Source: an uncultured Flavobacteriaceae bacterium
Lineage (GTDB): Bacteria; Bacteroidota; Bacteroidia; Flavobacteriales; Flavobacteriaceae
Reading direction: 5' to 3'
Length of the DNA stretch: 64,000 bases
Assembly: GCA_947493535.1 (NCBI GenBank)
Contig: CANLRK010000008.1
Location: 62,001-126,000 of the forward strand
Part shown: positions 24,443 through 32,164 of the stretch, piece by piece
How positions within the stretch are numbered: position 1 is the first letter of the stretch
How the letters are laid out: each line of letters opens with the position of its first letter
Translations under genes and position numbers: made by a program
Notes under the pieces: generated by a model
The model's input: only the letters and a program-made list of their open reading frames with translations
Database searches by the model: none
What the model was told of the DNA's origin: nothing

Positions 24443-25840
24443 TTACATATGTAATGCTTTATCATCTACAGCTAAACATGCTTCTTTAATAGCTTCTGTA
24501 AATGTTGGATGTGCATGTGACATACGCGATACATCTTCTGCAGAAGCCCTGTACTCCATAGCAACAACAGCCTCAGCAATCATATCTGCAGCTCTAGCTC
24601 CTACCATATGTACTCCTAATATTTCATCTGTAGTAGCATCTGCCAAAACTTTTACAAACCCATCTAAATCCATAGAAGCTCTACTTCTTCCTAAAGCACG
24701 CATTGGGAATGATCCAGCTTTATATGCCACTCCAGCTTCTTTTAATTGCTCTTCTGTTTTTCCTACAGCAGCAACTTCTGGCCATGTATACACAACACCT
24801 GGAATTAAATTGTAATTAATATGTGGTTTTTGTCCTGCTAGGGTTTCCGCTACAAATACACCTTCTTCTTCAGCTTTATGAGCTAACATAGCACCCTTAA
24901 CAACATCTCCAATAGCATAAATATTAGCAATGTTTGTTTGTAAATGCTCATTAGTTTCAACCATACCTCTTTCTGTAACTTTAACTCCGGCATTTTCTAA
25001 TCCTAACCCGTCTGTATACGGACGGCGACCTACAGAAACTAAACAATAATCTGCTTTTAACTCAACAGGGGTTCCTTTTTTATCTTCATAGTTAATAACC
25101 ACCTCATTACCTACAGTTGCTACGTTAGTAACTTTATGAGAAGTTAAAAACTTCATCTTTTGCTTTTTAAGTACTTTTTGTAATTCTTTAGAAACAGCTT
25201 TATCCATGGTAGGTACTATTCTATCCATATATTCAATTACCGTTACCTCAGCACCTAAACGTTTATATACTTGTCCAAGTTCTAAACCTATTACTCCACC
25301 TCCAATAACTACCAAGTGTTTCGGTACTTCTTTTAATTTTAAGGCTTCTGTTGAAGTAATTACTCGCTCTTTGTCTAATTTAATAAATGGGAATGAAGAT
25401 GGTTTAGATCCTGTAGCTATAATAGTATTTTTAGCTTCAATTTCTATGTTTTTTTCACCAGCTATTGTAATATGAGTTGCATCTTTAAAGGCTCCTACTC
25501 CATGGTAAACATCAATATTGTTTTTATCCATTAAAAAATTAATTCCATCACAAGTTTGCTTAACAACAGCATCTTTACGAGCAATCATCTTTTCAAGATT
25601 CATTTTAATTTCTCCTGAAAGTTCTATACCATGTGCCTCAAAATGCTTAACAGCATCGTCGTAATGATGTGAAGAATCTAACAATGCTTTTGAAGGAATA
25701 CAACCTACGTTTAAGCAAGTTCCTCCTAGTGTGTTGTATTTTTCTATTATTGCAGTTTTCATTCCTAGTTGGGCGCAACGAATTGCTGCTACATATCCTC
25801 CAGGACCAGAACCGATAACGGCTACATCATAAGTACTCAT
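24443..25840 (-). CDS. lpdA: Dihydrolipoyl dehydrogenase
   Basis: A 465-residue FAD-dependent disulphide oxidoreductase, the E3 subunit of 2-oxoacid dehydrogenase complexes and glycine cleavage. It has the FAD motif GSGPGG (residues 10-15), redox-active cysteines 42 and 47 in GGTCLNVGCIPSK, the NAD motif GGGVIGLELG and the C-terminal HAHPTFTEA with the catalytic His. It is transcribed alone, with a TAnnTTTG box 30 bases before the start. Confidence 0.95.
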   Translation of the reverse strand: MSTYDVAVIGSGPGGYVAAIRCAQLGMKTAIIEKYNTLGGTCLNVGCIPSKALLDSSHHYDDAVKHFEAHGIELSGEIKMNLEKMIARKDAVVKQTCDGINFLMDKNNIDVYHGVGAFKDATHITIAGEKNIEIEAKNTIIATGSKPSSFPFIKLDKERVITSTEALKLKEVPKHLVVIGGGVIGLELGQVYKRLGAEVTVIEYMDRIVPTMDKAVSKELQKVLKKQKMKFLTSHKVTNVATVGNEVVINYEDKKGTPVELKADYCLVSVGRRPYTDGLGLENAGVKVTERGMVETNEHLQTNIANIYAIGDVVKGAMLAHKAEEEGVFVAETLAGQKPHINYNLIPGVVYTWPEVAAVGKTEEQLKEAGVAYKAGSFPMRALGRSRASMDLDGFVKVLADATTDEILGVHMVGARAADMIAEAVVAMEYRASAEDVSRMSHAHPTFTEAIKEACLAVDDKALHM

Positions 25841-25870
25841 AAATTGTGTTTTTGTTTTTTAAAAGATACA

Positions 25871-25878
25871 CAAAAGTA
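25871..25878 (-). promoter_or_regulatory. TAnnTTTG promoter box of lpdA
   Basis: TACTTTTG on the minus strand, 30 bases before the lpdA ATG. Confidence 0.5.
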
Positions 25879-25891
25879 ACGAAGTTTTTAA

Positions 25892-26350
25892 TTATAACTG
25901 TATTGAAGTTGAATTTTTAATACTTGTAATTACAAAAGTACTTCTGGTACTTCCTATATGCTCTAATGTAGTTAGTTTGGTAACCATAAATTCACGATAA
26001 GCATCCATATCTTTAACCAAAATTTTTAATAAATAGTCATAATCACCTGTTATATTATAACACTCTAATACCTCATCAATTTTTCTAACTTGTGTTTCAA
26101 ACTGTGTTAAATAATCTTTAGAATGTTTTTCTAATTTAATTCTGCACAATACCATAAAACTTTTTTCAACTTTATTTTTATTTATTAAAGCAACATAATT
26201 GGTTATTATATTGTCACGCTCTAACTTTTTTATACGCTCATACACAGCAGTTACCGAAAGTCCTGTTTTATTAGCAATCTCTTTATTTGTTTGCTTGGCA
26301 TCTTTTTGTAATAAATGGATTATTTGTTTATCTATCGTATCTAAATTCAT
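25892..26350 (-). CDS. Lrp/AsnC-family transcriptional regulator
   Basis: A 152-residue protein. An N-terminal winged helix-turn-helix (TIDKQIIHLLQKDAKQTNKE, NKTGLSVTAVYERIKKLE) is followed by a C-terminal RAM effector-binding domain (ECYNITGDYDYLLKILV). These regulators respond to amino acids. It is divergent from the FMO/PLP-enzyme/OsmC operon with a 156-base gap containing two palindromes. A local regulator of sulfur amino-acid use is a reasonable inference: Lrp-type regulators such as MdeR and DecR control nearby methionine or cysteine lyase genes in other bacteria. Confidence 0.9.
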   Translation of the reverse strand: MNLDTIDKQIIHLLQKDAKQTNKEIANKTGLSVTAVYERIKKLERDNIITNYVALINKNKVEKSFMVLCRIKLEKHSKDYLTQFETQVRKIDEVLECYNITGDYDYLLKILVKDMDAYREFMVTKLTTLEHIGSTRSTFVITSIKNSTSIQL

Positions 26351-26425
26351 TTCATGAAAATTTTTCCTTAAACTTAAACAAATTCAGGTTTATAATGAAA
26401 AATAATCCAACTAATCTGAAAAATT

Positions 26426-26487
26426 TAGTTTTATAAACTACATATTGAAATTATTTAAAAATATTATACTACACTGTAGTAACTTTG
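26426..26487 (+). promoter_or_regulatory. Operator/promoter region of the sulfur operon: two palindromes and TAACTTTG box
   Basis: TAGTTT-TAT-AAACTA (26426-26440) and ACTACA-C-TGTAGT (26468-26480) are inverted repeats between the Lrp-type gene and its divergent operon. The second directly abuts TAACTTTG (26480-26487), a -7 consensus box 19 bases before the FMO-like ATG. Their position suits Lrp-family binding. Confidence 0.45.
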
Positions 26488-26506
26488 TAATTAGAACAAC
26501 AGTACA

Positions 26507-27547
26507 ATGAAAGACTTTATTATTATAGGTGCTGGACAAGCTGGCTTATCTATTGCCTATTATTTAAAAAAACAAAACGCTAATTATTTAATTGTCGATG
26601 CCAATTCAGAAACTGGTGCTCCATGGTTAAAACGATGGGATTCCTTAAAATTATTTACCCCTTCAGAGTTTAATAATTTACCTGGAATGAAATTTCCACA
26701 TCAAAAAGGACATTACGCCAACAAACATGAAGTAGCTGATTACTTAAAAGCATACGTAAAAAAGTTTGACATCCCTATAGAGTTTAACCAACGTATTGAC
26801 CATTTAAAAAAAGAAAATGGTGTTTTTACCTTAAAAAGTGACACAAAGGAATTCATTACAAAAAACGTAATTATAGCAACTGGACCATTTCATACTCCTT
26901 TTACTCCAAAATGTCACAAAAACATAAGTAGTGATGTTTTACAAATGCACAGTGAACATTATAAGAGCCCAAATCAACTACAAGATGGTGACACCTTAGT
27001 TGTTGGTGCGGGAGACTCTGGCGTTCAAATATTAGATGAAATATCTAACACCAATAGAAAAGTATATTTTTCTGGAAACACTAATATTAATGCCATCCCA
27101 CAAGAATTTTTAGGTAAAACACTATGGTGGTGGTTTAGTAAAATTGGCTTTTTATCCGCTAACAAATACACATGGATTGGAAAAAAACTAAGTAAAGGTG
27201 TGCAACCTGTTATTGGTACTGATGTTACCAAACTTTTTGCTAAACAAAATGTTACCTGCGTTGGAAGAACGCTAGGCGCTACTTCAAACACAATTGTATT
27301 TGAAAAGCAAAAAGTAAACACAATCAAAAATATTATTTGGGCTACTGGATTTAAACCAAACTTTACATGGATTAATGGTGTTGAACTTGACGAACAAGGT
27401 TACCCAAAAAACTACAGAGGAGTTAGTGACTTAGAAGGCTTGTATTTCATTGGACTTCCATGGCTATACACCAGAGGTTCTGCAACCTTAGGAGGAGTTA
27501 AAAAAGACGCAAAATATTTAAGTACATATATAGAACATAAAACATAA
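26507..27547 (+). CDS. FMO-like NAD(P)/FAD-dependent oxidoreductase (CzcO type)
   Basis: A 346-residue flavoprotein. It has an N-terminal FAD Rossmann motif (IIGAGQAGLSIAYYL), a second NADPH motif (VVGAGDSGVQI) and the ATGPFHTPF and IWATGFKPNF strands typical of flavin monooxygenase-like enzymes. These oxidise soft nucleophiles such as sulfur or nitrogen compounds. It is first in a three-gene operon with a trans-sulfuration PLP enzyme and OsmC, which suggests a sulfur-containing substrate. The substrate is not demonstrable from sequence. Confidence 0.82.
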   Translation: MKDFIIIGAGQAGLSIAYYLKKQNANYLIVDANSETGAPWLKRWDSLKLFTPSEFNNLPGMKFPHQKGHYANKHEVADYLKAYVKKFDIPIEFNQRIDHLKKENGVFTLKSDTKEFITKNVIIATGPFHTPFTPKCHKNISSDVLQMHSEHYKSPNQLQDGDTLVVGAGDSGVQILDEISNTNRKVYFSGNTNINAIPQEFLGKTLWWWFSKIGFLSANKYTWIGKKLSKGVQPVIGTDVTKLFAKQNVTCVGRTLGATSNTIVFEKQKVNTIKNIIWATGFKPNFTWINGVELDEQGYPKNYRGVSDLEGLYFIGLPWLYTRGSATLGGVKKDAKYLSTYIEHKT

Positions 27548-27590
27548 CATTTAATTACAAATTAATGAAGCTATAGGGCTTAGTAAAATT

Positions 27591-28883
27591 ATGAATAAGA
27601 GTTATCAAAACATCGAACACAAAAGACAAGATGGCTCGATTTGGTTTAATGATTTAAAACGCAAACGAGAAGCTGGTCCTAAACTACAAGCCAAAAGATA
27701 TGAGCAATTTGGTGATGAGACAAAATCTGTCCATTCAGGACAGTATGACGACCCACAAACTGGCGCATTAGGAACTCCTATTTTTCAGTGCTCAACTTTT
27801 TTTCTCAATAAAACTTCTTATGAAGCTATAGAAGAAGGACGTGGAAGAGATGAAATGATTTATACACGCTACGGAAACCCTTCTCAGTGGAGTGTACAAG
27901 AAAAATTATCAGCACTAGAAAACGCAGAAAGTTCTATTGTTTTTTCATCAGGAATGGCAGCTATATCTTCTACCTTATTAGCTTTTTTAGATAAAGGAAG
28001 CCACATAGTTTCATCACGTGATATCTATGGAGGCACATATAATTTTTTGTACGAAGATTTAGATCGTTATGGTATGTCGGTAACATTTACCTCACCAACT
28101 GATCTTACTGAAATTGAAGCCGCAATACAAGAAAATACTAAAATTTTATACTTTGAAGCGTTAACTAATCCGCTTTTAAAAATAGTTCCTATCGAAGGTT
28201 TAGTTACTCTAGGTAAAAAATACAACTTACGTGTTATTATAGACAATACTTTTTTAACCCCTTACAATGTTAAAATGTTAGATTTAGGGGTAGATTTAGT
28301 TGTAAACTCCGCTACCAAGTACTTAAATGGGCATTCTGATTTAATTGGAGGGACAGTGTCTGGCTCAAGAAAATTAGTAGATCGTATTTGGCCACAACTA
28401 TTAAAAAATGGCGGATCAATGGATCCGCACGCTTGTTTTCTTTTAGAACGAAGTTTAAAAACCTTTGCTTTACGAATGAAAACACATAATAGTAACGCTT
28501 TAAAACTAGCAAATTATTTAGAAAATCACCCAAAAATTAAACGAGTATACTATCCTGGTTTACCTTCTCATGAGCAACATAAATTAGCTGAGCAACAATT
28601 AAAAGGTAAAAATTCAGGCATGATTAGTTTTGAAATTGAAGGTGGTGATGCTAAAGCCCATGCGTTGCTAAACGAACTAAAACTTCCTAAAGAAGCAACA
28701 AGCTTAGGAGGTGTAGAAAGTTTAATTTCATTACCATACAATACCTCACAAGCCTCATTAACTAAAGAACAACAGAAAGCTATAGGAATTAACGATGGAT
28801 TAATTCGCTTATCGGTTGGAATAGAAGATATTGAAGATTTAATTACAGATTTTGAACAAGGTATAACAACTATTTTTAAATAA
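27591..28883 (+). CDS. Trans-sulfuration family PLP enzyme (cystathionine gamma-synthase/lyase-like)
   Basis: A 430-residue Cys/Met-metabolism PLP enzyme. It has YTRYGNPSQWSVQEKLSALE, SSGMAAISS, IDNTFLTPY, the PLP-binding Lys in NSATKYLNGHSD (about residue 243) and SLGGVESLISLP. About 40 extra N-terminal residues (RQDGSIWFNDLKRKREAG) precede the usual start. The position of the Cys diagnostic of methionine gamma-lyase is Gly here (DIYGGTYNF). Gamma-synthase, cystathionine gamma-lyase or O-acylhomoserine sulfhydrylase activity is therefore more likely. The FMO-like gene precedes and OsmC follows by 7 bases. Confidence 0.88.
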   Translation: MNKSYQNIEHKRQDGSIWFNDLKRKREAGPKLQAKRYEQFGDETKSVHSGQYDDPQTGALGTPIFQCSTFFLNKTSYEAIEEGRGRDEMIYTRYGNPSQWSVQEKLSALENAESSIVFSSGMAAISSTLLAFLDKGSHIVSSRDIYGGTYNFLYEDLDRYGMSVTFTSPTDLTEIEAAIQENTKILYFEALTNPLLKIVPIEGLVTLGKKYNLRVIIDNTFLTPYNVKMLDLGVDLVVNSATKYLNGHSDLIGGTVSGSRKLVDRIWPQLLKNGGSMDPHACFLLERSLKTFALRMKTHNSNALKLANYLENHPKIKRVYYPGLPSHEQHKLAEQQLKGKNSGMISFEIEGGDAKAHALLNELKLPKEATSLGGVESLISLPYNTSQASLTKEQQKAIGINDGLIRLSVGIEDIEDLITDFEQGITTIFK

Positions 28884-28890
28884 ATGCAGT

Positions 28891-29430
28891 ATGTTAAATA
28901 ATATAAACATAGCAGGCTTAAGTGAATTTGCTAACGAAGTAAAAGACAACAATAACGAAGCAAAAGCTAGTTATGGAGTTAAATTAAACTGGGAAAGTGG
29001 TACAAAAACCACCGTAACCACCAAAAACATGGTTTTAGGAAACCATAAGCTAATTAGAAACTTCAATTTTACAATTGATGAACCTACGCAAGTTTTAGGA
29101 GTTAATTGCGCACCTAATCCTGCCGAATACATGTTAGGTGGTATGGCCGGTTGTATGGCGGTAACATTCATGGCCGGAGCTACGGCAATGAATATAGAAA
29201 TAGATCAATTACAACTAGAGATAGATGGAGAGCTAGACCTAAAAGGCTTTCTTGGTATTGACGACACTCCGGCAGGATTTCCTGAATTAAAATTTATATT
29301 TCATGTAAAAGGAAATGGTACTCAAGAGCAATATAATAACTTATTAGAACGAGTTACAAAACACTCTCCTAACTTTAATACAATAAAAAACGAAGTAAAT
29401 ATTATTGGGGAGTTAGTAACAAATGATTAA
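28891..29430 (+). CDS. OsmC family protein
   Basis: A 179-residue OsmC/Ohr-type protein. The motif NCAPNPAEYMLGGMAGCMAV carries two cysteines, of which the one in AGC is the conserved reactive site. Members reduce organic hydroperoxides or bind thiols and sulfides. It starts 7 bases after the PLP enzyme stop, so it belongs to the same operon and may deal with reactive sulfur or peroxide products. A terminator follows immediately. Confidence 0.87.
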   Translation: MLNNINIAGLSEFANEVKDNNNEAKASYGVKLNWESGTKTTVTTKNMVLGNHKLIRNFNFTIDEPTQVLGVNCAPNPAEYMLGGMAGCMAVTFMAGATAMNIEIDQLQLEIDGELDLKGFLGIDDTPAGFPELKFIFHVKGNGTQEQYNNLLERVTKHSPNFNTIKNEVNIIGELVTND

Positions 29431-29466
29431 AAAAATAAAGCCAGAATTAACTCTGGCTTTATTTTT
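29431..29466. terminator. Bidirectional terminator after OsmC
   Basis: AATAAAGCCAGA (29434-29445), loop ATTAAC, TCTGGCTTTATT (29452-29463), flanked by A and T runs. A 12-bp perfect stem. Confidence 0.87.
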
Positions 29467-29471
29467 ATTTT

Positions 29472-29996
29472 TTACCCTCTAATTAGTTCTCCCTGATCAT
29501 TTACAGTTACCCTACGCAAAGAATTATTCTTTTTCATTATAACTTTATAATGCTTACGTTTTACTTCACCATTGCGTTGCACATACACAAATTTATCTTT
29601 AATCATTCGCCAATCAGGAAATTTTTCCGATAAGCTCATTCTTACTTTTTCAGGCAATTTTGCATTTTTATAACGTTCAACCACAGATAAAAGCTTTCCT
29701 TTTTCATTAAACGTAGCGGCTAAAGCGCCATCTTCAACTTCAAATAAAACTAAATAAGAATCTTGACCTTCAAATTTATCTTCCAAATCATACGAAATAA
29801 AAGAACTTTGCAATTGAAACACTCTACTGTCGGGGTTTTTGCTATCGGGATAATATACCGAAAACTCTTCTCCTGCTTTTTTTAATACTACTGCTGGTAA
29901 TTCCCCAGACTCATATAATTCATCAAATAATTTTTCTTGCGCTAAACTAGGAATTATCATCCCTAATACAAGCAAATACATACATACTGTTCTCAT
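29472..29996 (-). CDS. Secreted PepSY-like protein, copy 1
   Basis: A 174-residue periplasmic or exported protein. A signal peptide (MRTVCMYLLVLGMIIPSLA) is followed by an alpha/beta region with VVERYKNAKLPEKV, KFPDWRMIKDKFVYV and HYKVIMKKN, similar to PepSY-like repeats. It is a close paralogue of the next leftward gene (30236-30766), sharing VVLKKAGEEFS-YYPD and SFISYDL. Function unknown; PepSY-like proteins are often inhibitors or ligand binders. Confidence 0.75.
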   Translation of the reverse strand: MRTVCMYLLVLGMIIPSLAQEKLFDELYESGELPAVVLKKAGEEFSVYYPDSKNPDSRVFQLQSSFISYDLEDKFEGQDSYLVLFEVEDGALAATFNEKGKLLSVVERYKNAKLPEKVRMSLSEKFPDWRMIKDKFVYVQRNGEVKRKHYKVIMKKNNSLRRVTVNDQGELIRG

Positions 29997-30180
29997 AATA
30001 ATTGTTTTTTAATTGATAATGAATATTCGATAGCAATAGTACCGAATGTTATATGTAAGTATATTTTGAGGAACTTTTAATGCGCTTTAAAAGTAATTAA
30101 GGTGGTATGAAATTACTAAATATAACTGTTGCTATATGTTAATAAAAAGCCAATAAACTTTTGTTTAACATTTTTTAACA

Positions 30181-30212
30181 AGTAAAAGCTGTACAAAATT
30201 ATACAGCTTTTA
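30181..30212 (-). terminator. Terminator between the two PepSY-like genes
   Basis: AAAAGCTGTA, loop of six, TACAGCTTTT; an almost perfect 10-bp stem downstream of the copy-2 stop. The two paralogues are thus separate transcription units. Confidence 0.75.
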
Positions 30213-30235
30213 GATTGGTTTATAATTTTTTATTG

Positions 30236-30766
30236 TTAATACTTCCCTCTAATAATTTCTCCTTCTTGATTAACTACTACACGCTGAACTTTATTCCCTT
30301 TCCTTAAAATAACCTTATATTCTTTGCGCTTAATTTCTCCATCACGTTGCACAAACACATACTTATCTTTAACCATGGTCCACTCAGGAAATTTTTTAGC
30401 TAAACTTTTTTGAACCTTTGCTGGTAATCTTGCATTTTGATAGCGTTCTACTACGGATAATAATTTACCAGTGTCATCAAAAGTTGCGGCTAACATACCA
30501 TCTTCAACTTCTAAGATAAGTAAATACTCATCATGACCTTCAAAATCTTTTCCTAAATCGTACGAAATAAATTCACTTTCCAATTTTTGAACTCTACTAT
30601 CGGGATTGGAGTAATCAGGATAATATATAGAAAACTCTTCTCCCGCTTTTTTAAGCACTACTTCTGGCAACTTACCAGACTCATAAAATACTTCTGCTGA
30701 TTTTTCTTGCGACATTATAGGGAGTATAAAACCCATAATTAACAAATACATACATACATTCTTCAT
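30236..30766 (-). CDS. Secreted PepSY-like protein, copy 2
   Basis: A 176-residue protein with a signal peptide (MKNVCMYLLIMGFILPIMS) and the same domain as copy 1. Matching segments include SGKLPEVVLKKAGEEFSIYY, VVERYQNARLPAKV, KFPEWTMVKDKYVFVQRDGE and VVNQEGEIIRGKY. The two have no gaps of note, indicating a fairly recent tandem duplication. The 262 bases upstream (30767-31028) are AT-rich with no gene I can support. Confidence 0.75.
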   Translation of the reverse strand: MKNVCMYLLIMGFILPIMSQEKSAEVFYESGKLPEVVLKKAGEEFSIYYPDYSNPDSRVQKLESEFISYDLGKDFEGHDEYLLILEVEDGMLAATFDDTGKLLSVVERYQNARLPAKVQKSLAKKFPEWTMVKDKYVFVQRDGEIKRKEYKVILRKGNKVQRVVVNQEGEIIRGKY

Positions 30767-31028
30767 AACAAAACGGTTTAATTAATATAAAATATTGATA
30801 CACCTTCTATACGATGAAGATACTACTTTGGGGATTTCATTTTTTTAATATCTACTATATACAAAAGATTGCTTTTAGCCAATACAAAACAATCGATTAC
30901 AAAGTAAAATTGAGTTTAATAACTTTTTGAGGGTGTTATTATAAAACTACAAGGAAGAATAAATGGAGTACAAAGGTACAACTTAAAAAACGTTTAAACA
31001 ACTAAAAATCAAAAAATTAACTTTTAAT

Positions 31029-32153
31029 TCACTTTTTAAAACTTTGGTATAATTGCTCATACTTATTTACAATAGCATCTATATCAAATTTATCTGCTAC
31101 TTTTTTTGCATTAGTTTTAAACTCATTCAATACGGTATCATTTTCAAGTATTTCAATTGCTTTTTTAGCCATGGTACTCACATCACCAACATTAGCTAAA
31201 TATCCCGAAACCCCTTCTATATTTACTTCAGGAATTCCACCGGTATTACTAGAAATCACAGGCACACCAGACGCCATAGCTTCTAAAGCCGCTAAACCAA
31301 AACTTTCAGTTTCTGAGGGTAATAAAAATAAATCGGAAAAACAGAGTATTTTATTAACCTCATTGCTTTTTCCTAAAAATATAACTTTCTCTTCCAAACC
31401 TAAATCTATCGCTAATTGCTCTGTTGCTTCTCGTTCTGGTCCGTCGCCAACCATAATCAATTTTCCTGGCAGTTGCTGCTGAATTTTATAAAAAACTTTA
31501 ACTACATCATCTACGCGTTTCACTTTTCTAAAGTTACTTACATGAGTAATTATTCGTTCCGAAGCATTTGCTAATAAATGCCGCTGACATTCTTCTTGTT
31601 TTGCTTCTTCATATTTATTAATATCAATAAAATTAGGAATTACATCTATCTTTTTACTAATATCAAATAATCGCAACGTATCTTCTTTTAAACTTTGAGA
31701 CACCGATGTAACTGCATCAGAAGCATTAATACTAAAAGTAACAGCTGGCTTATAAAAAGGATGACTTCCTACCAAAGTAATATCGGTACCATGCAATGTT
31801 GTTACGAAAGGGATATCAATACCTTCCGAAGCTAACATTTGTTTAGCCATATACGCAGCATAAGCATGTGGAATGGCATAATGTACATGCAGCACTTCAA
31901 TTTTATGCAGCTTTACCATATCGACTAATTTACTTGATAAAGCTAACTCATAAGGCTGATAATGAAACAAAGGATATTTCGGAACACTTACTTCATGAAA
32001 ATGTACATGACTCCCTATTAAATCTAAACGTACAGGTTGTTTATATGTAATAAAATGAATTTCATGCCCTTTACGAGATAAGGCTATTCCTAATTCCGTT
32101 GCTACAACACCACTACCTCCATAAGTTGGATAACATACTATTCCTATTTTCAT
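31029..32153 (-). CDS. bshA: N-acetyl-alpha-D-glucosaminyl L-malate synthase BshA
   Basis: A 374-residue GT4 glycosyltransferase that joins UDP-GlcNAc and L-malate in the first step of bacillithiol synthesis. Diagnostic segments include the start IGIVCYPTYGGSGVVATELG, HVHYAIPHAYAAYMAKQ, TTLHGTDITLVG, HVSNFRKVKR, and the GT4 acceptor motif ESFGLAALEAMASGVPVI. It lies 11 bases downstream of the GH3/serine-hydrolase gene and is likely co-transcribed. bshB and bshC are not in this window. Confidence 0.93.
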   Translation of the reverse strand: MKIGIVCYPTYGGSGVVATELGIALSRKGHEIHFITYKQPVRLDLIGSHVHFHEVSVPKYPLFHYQPYELALSSKLVDMVKLHKIEVLHVHYAIPHAYAAYMAKQMLASEGIDIPFVTTLHGTDITLVGSHPFYKPAVTFSINASDAVTSVSQSLKEDTLRLFDISKKIDVIPNFIDINKYEEAKQEECQRHLLANASERIITHVSNFRKVKRVDDVVKVFYKIQQQLPGKLIMVGDGPEREATEQLAIDLGLEEKVIFLGKSNEVNKILCFSDLFLLPSETESFGLAALEAMASGVPVISSNTGGIPEVNIEGVSGYLANVGDVSTMAKKAIEILENDTVLNEFKTNAKKVADKFDIDAIVNKYEQLYQSFKK

Positions 32154-32164
32154 AAAGCTGGTTA

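Noticed and set aside
24282-24815. Rightward 177-codon frame across the PBP1A end and lpdA
   Set aside because: It runs through a terminator and antisense to the well-conserved lpdA; its product has no family features.
27591-28883. Naming the PLP enzyme methionine gamma-lyase
   Set aside because: The Cys diagnostic of that enzyme is replaced by Gly in DIYGGTYNF, so only the wider trans-sulfuration family is claimed.
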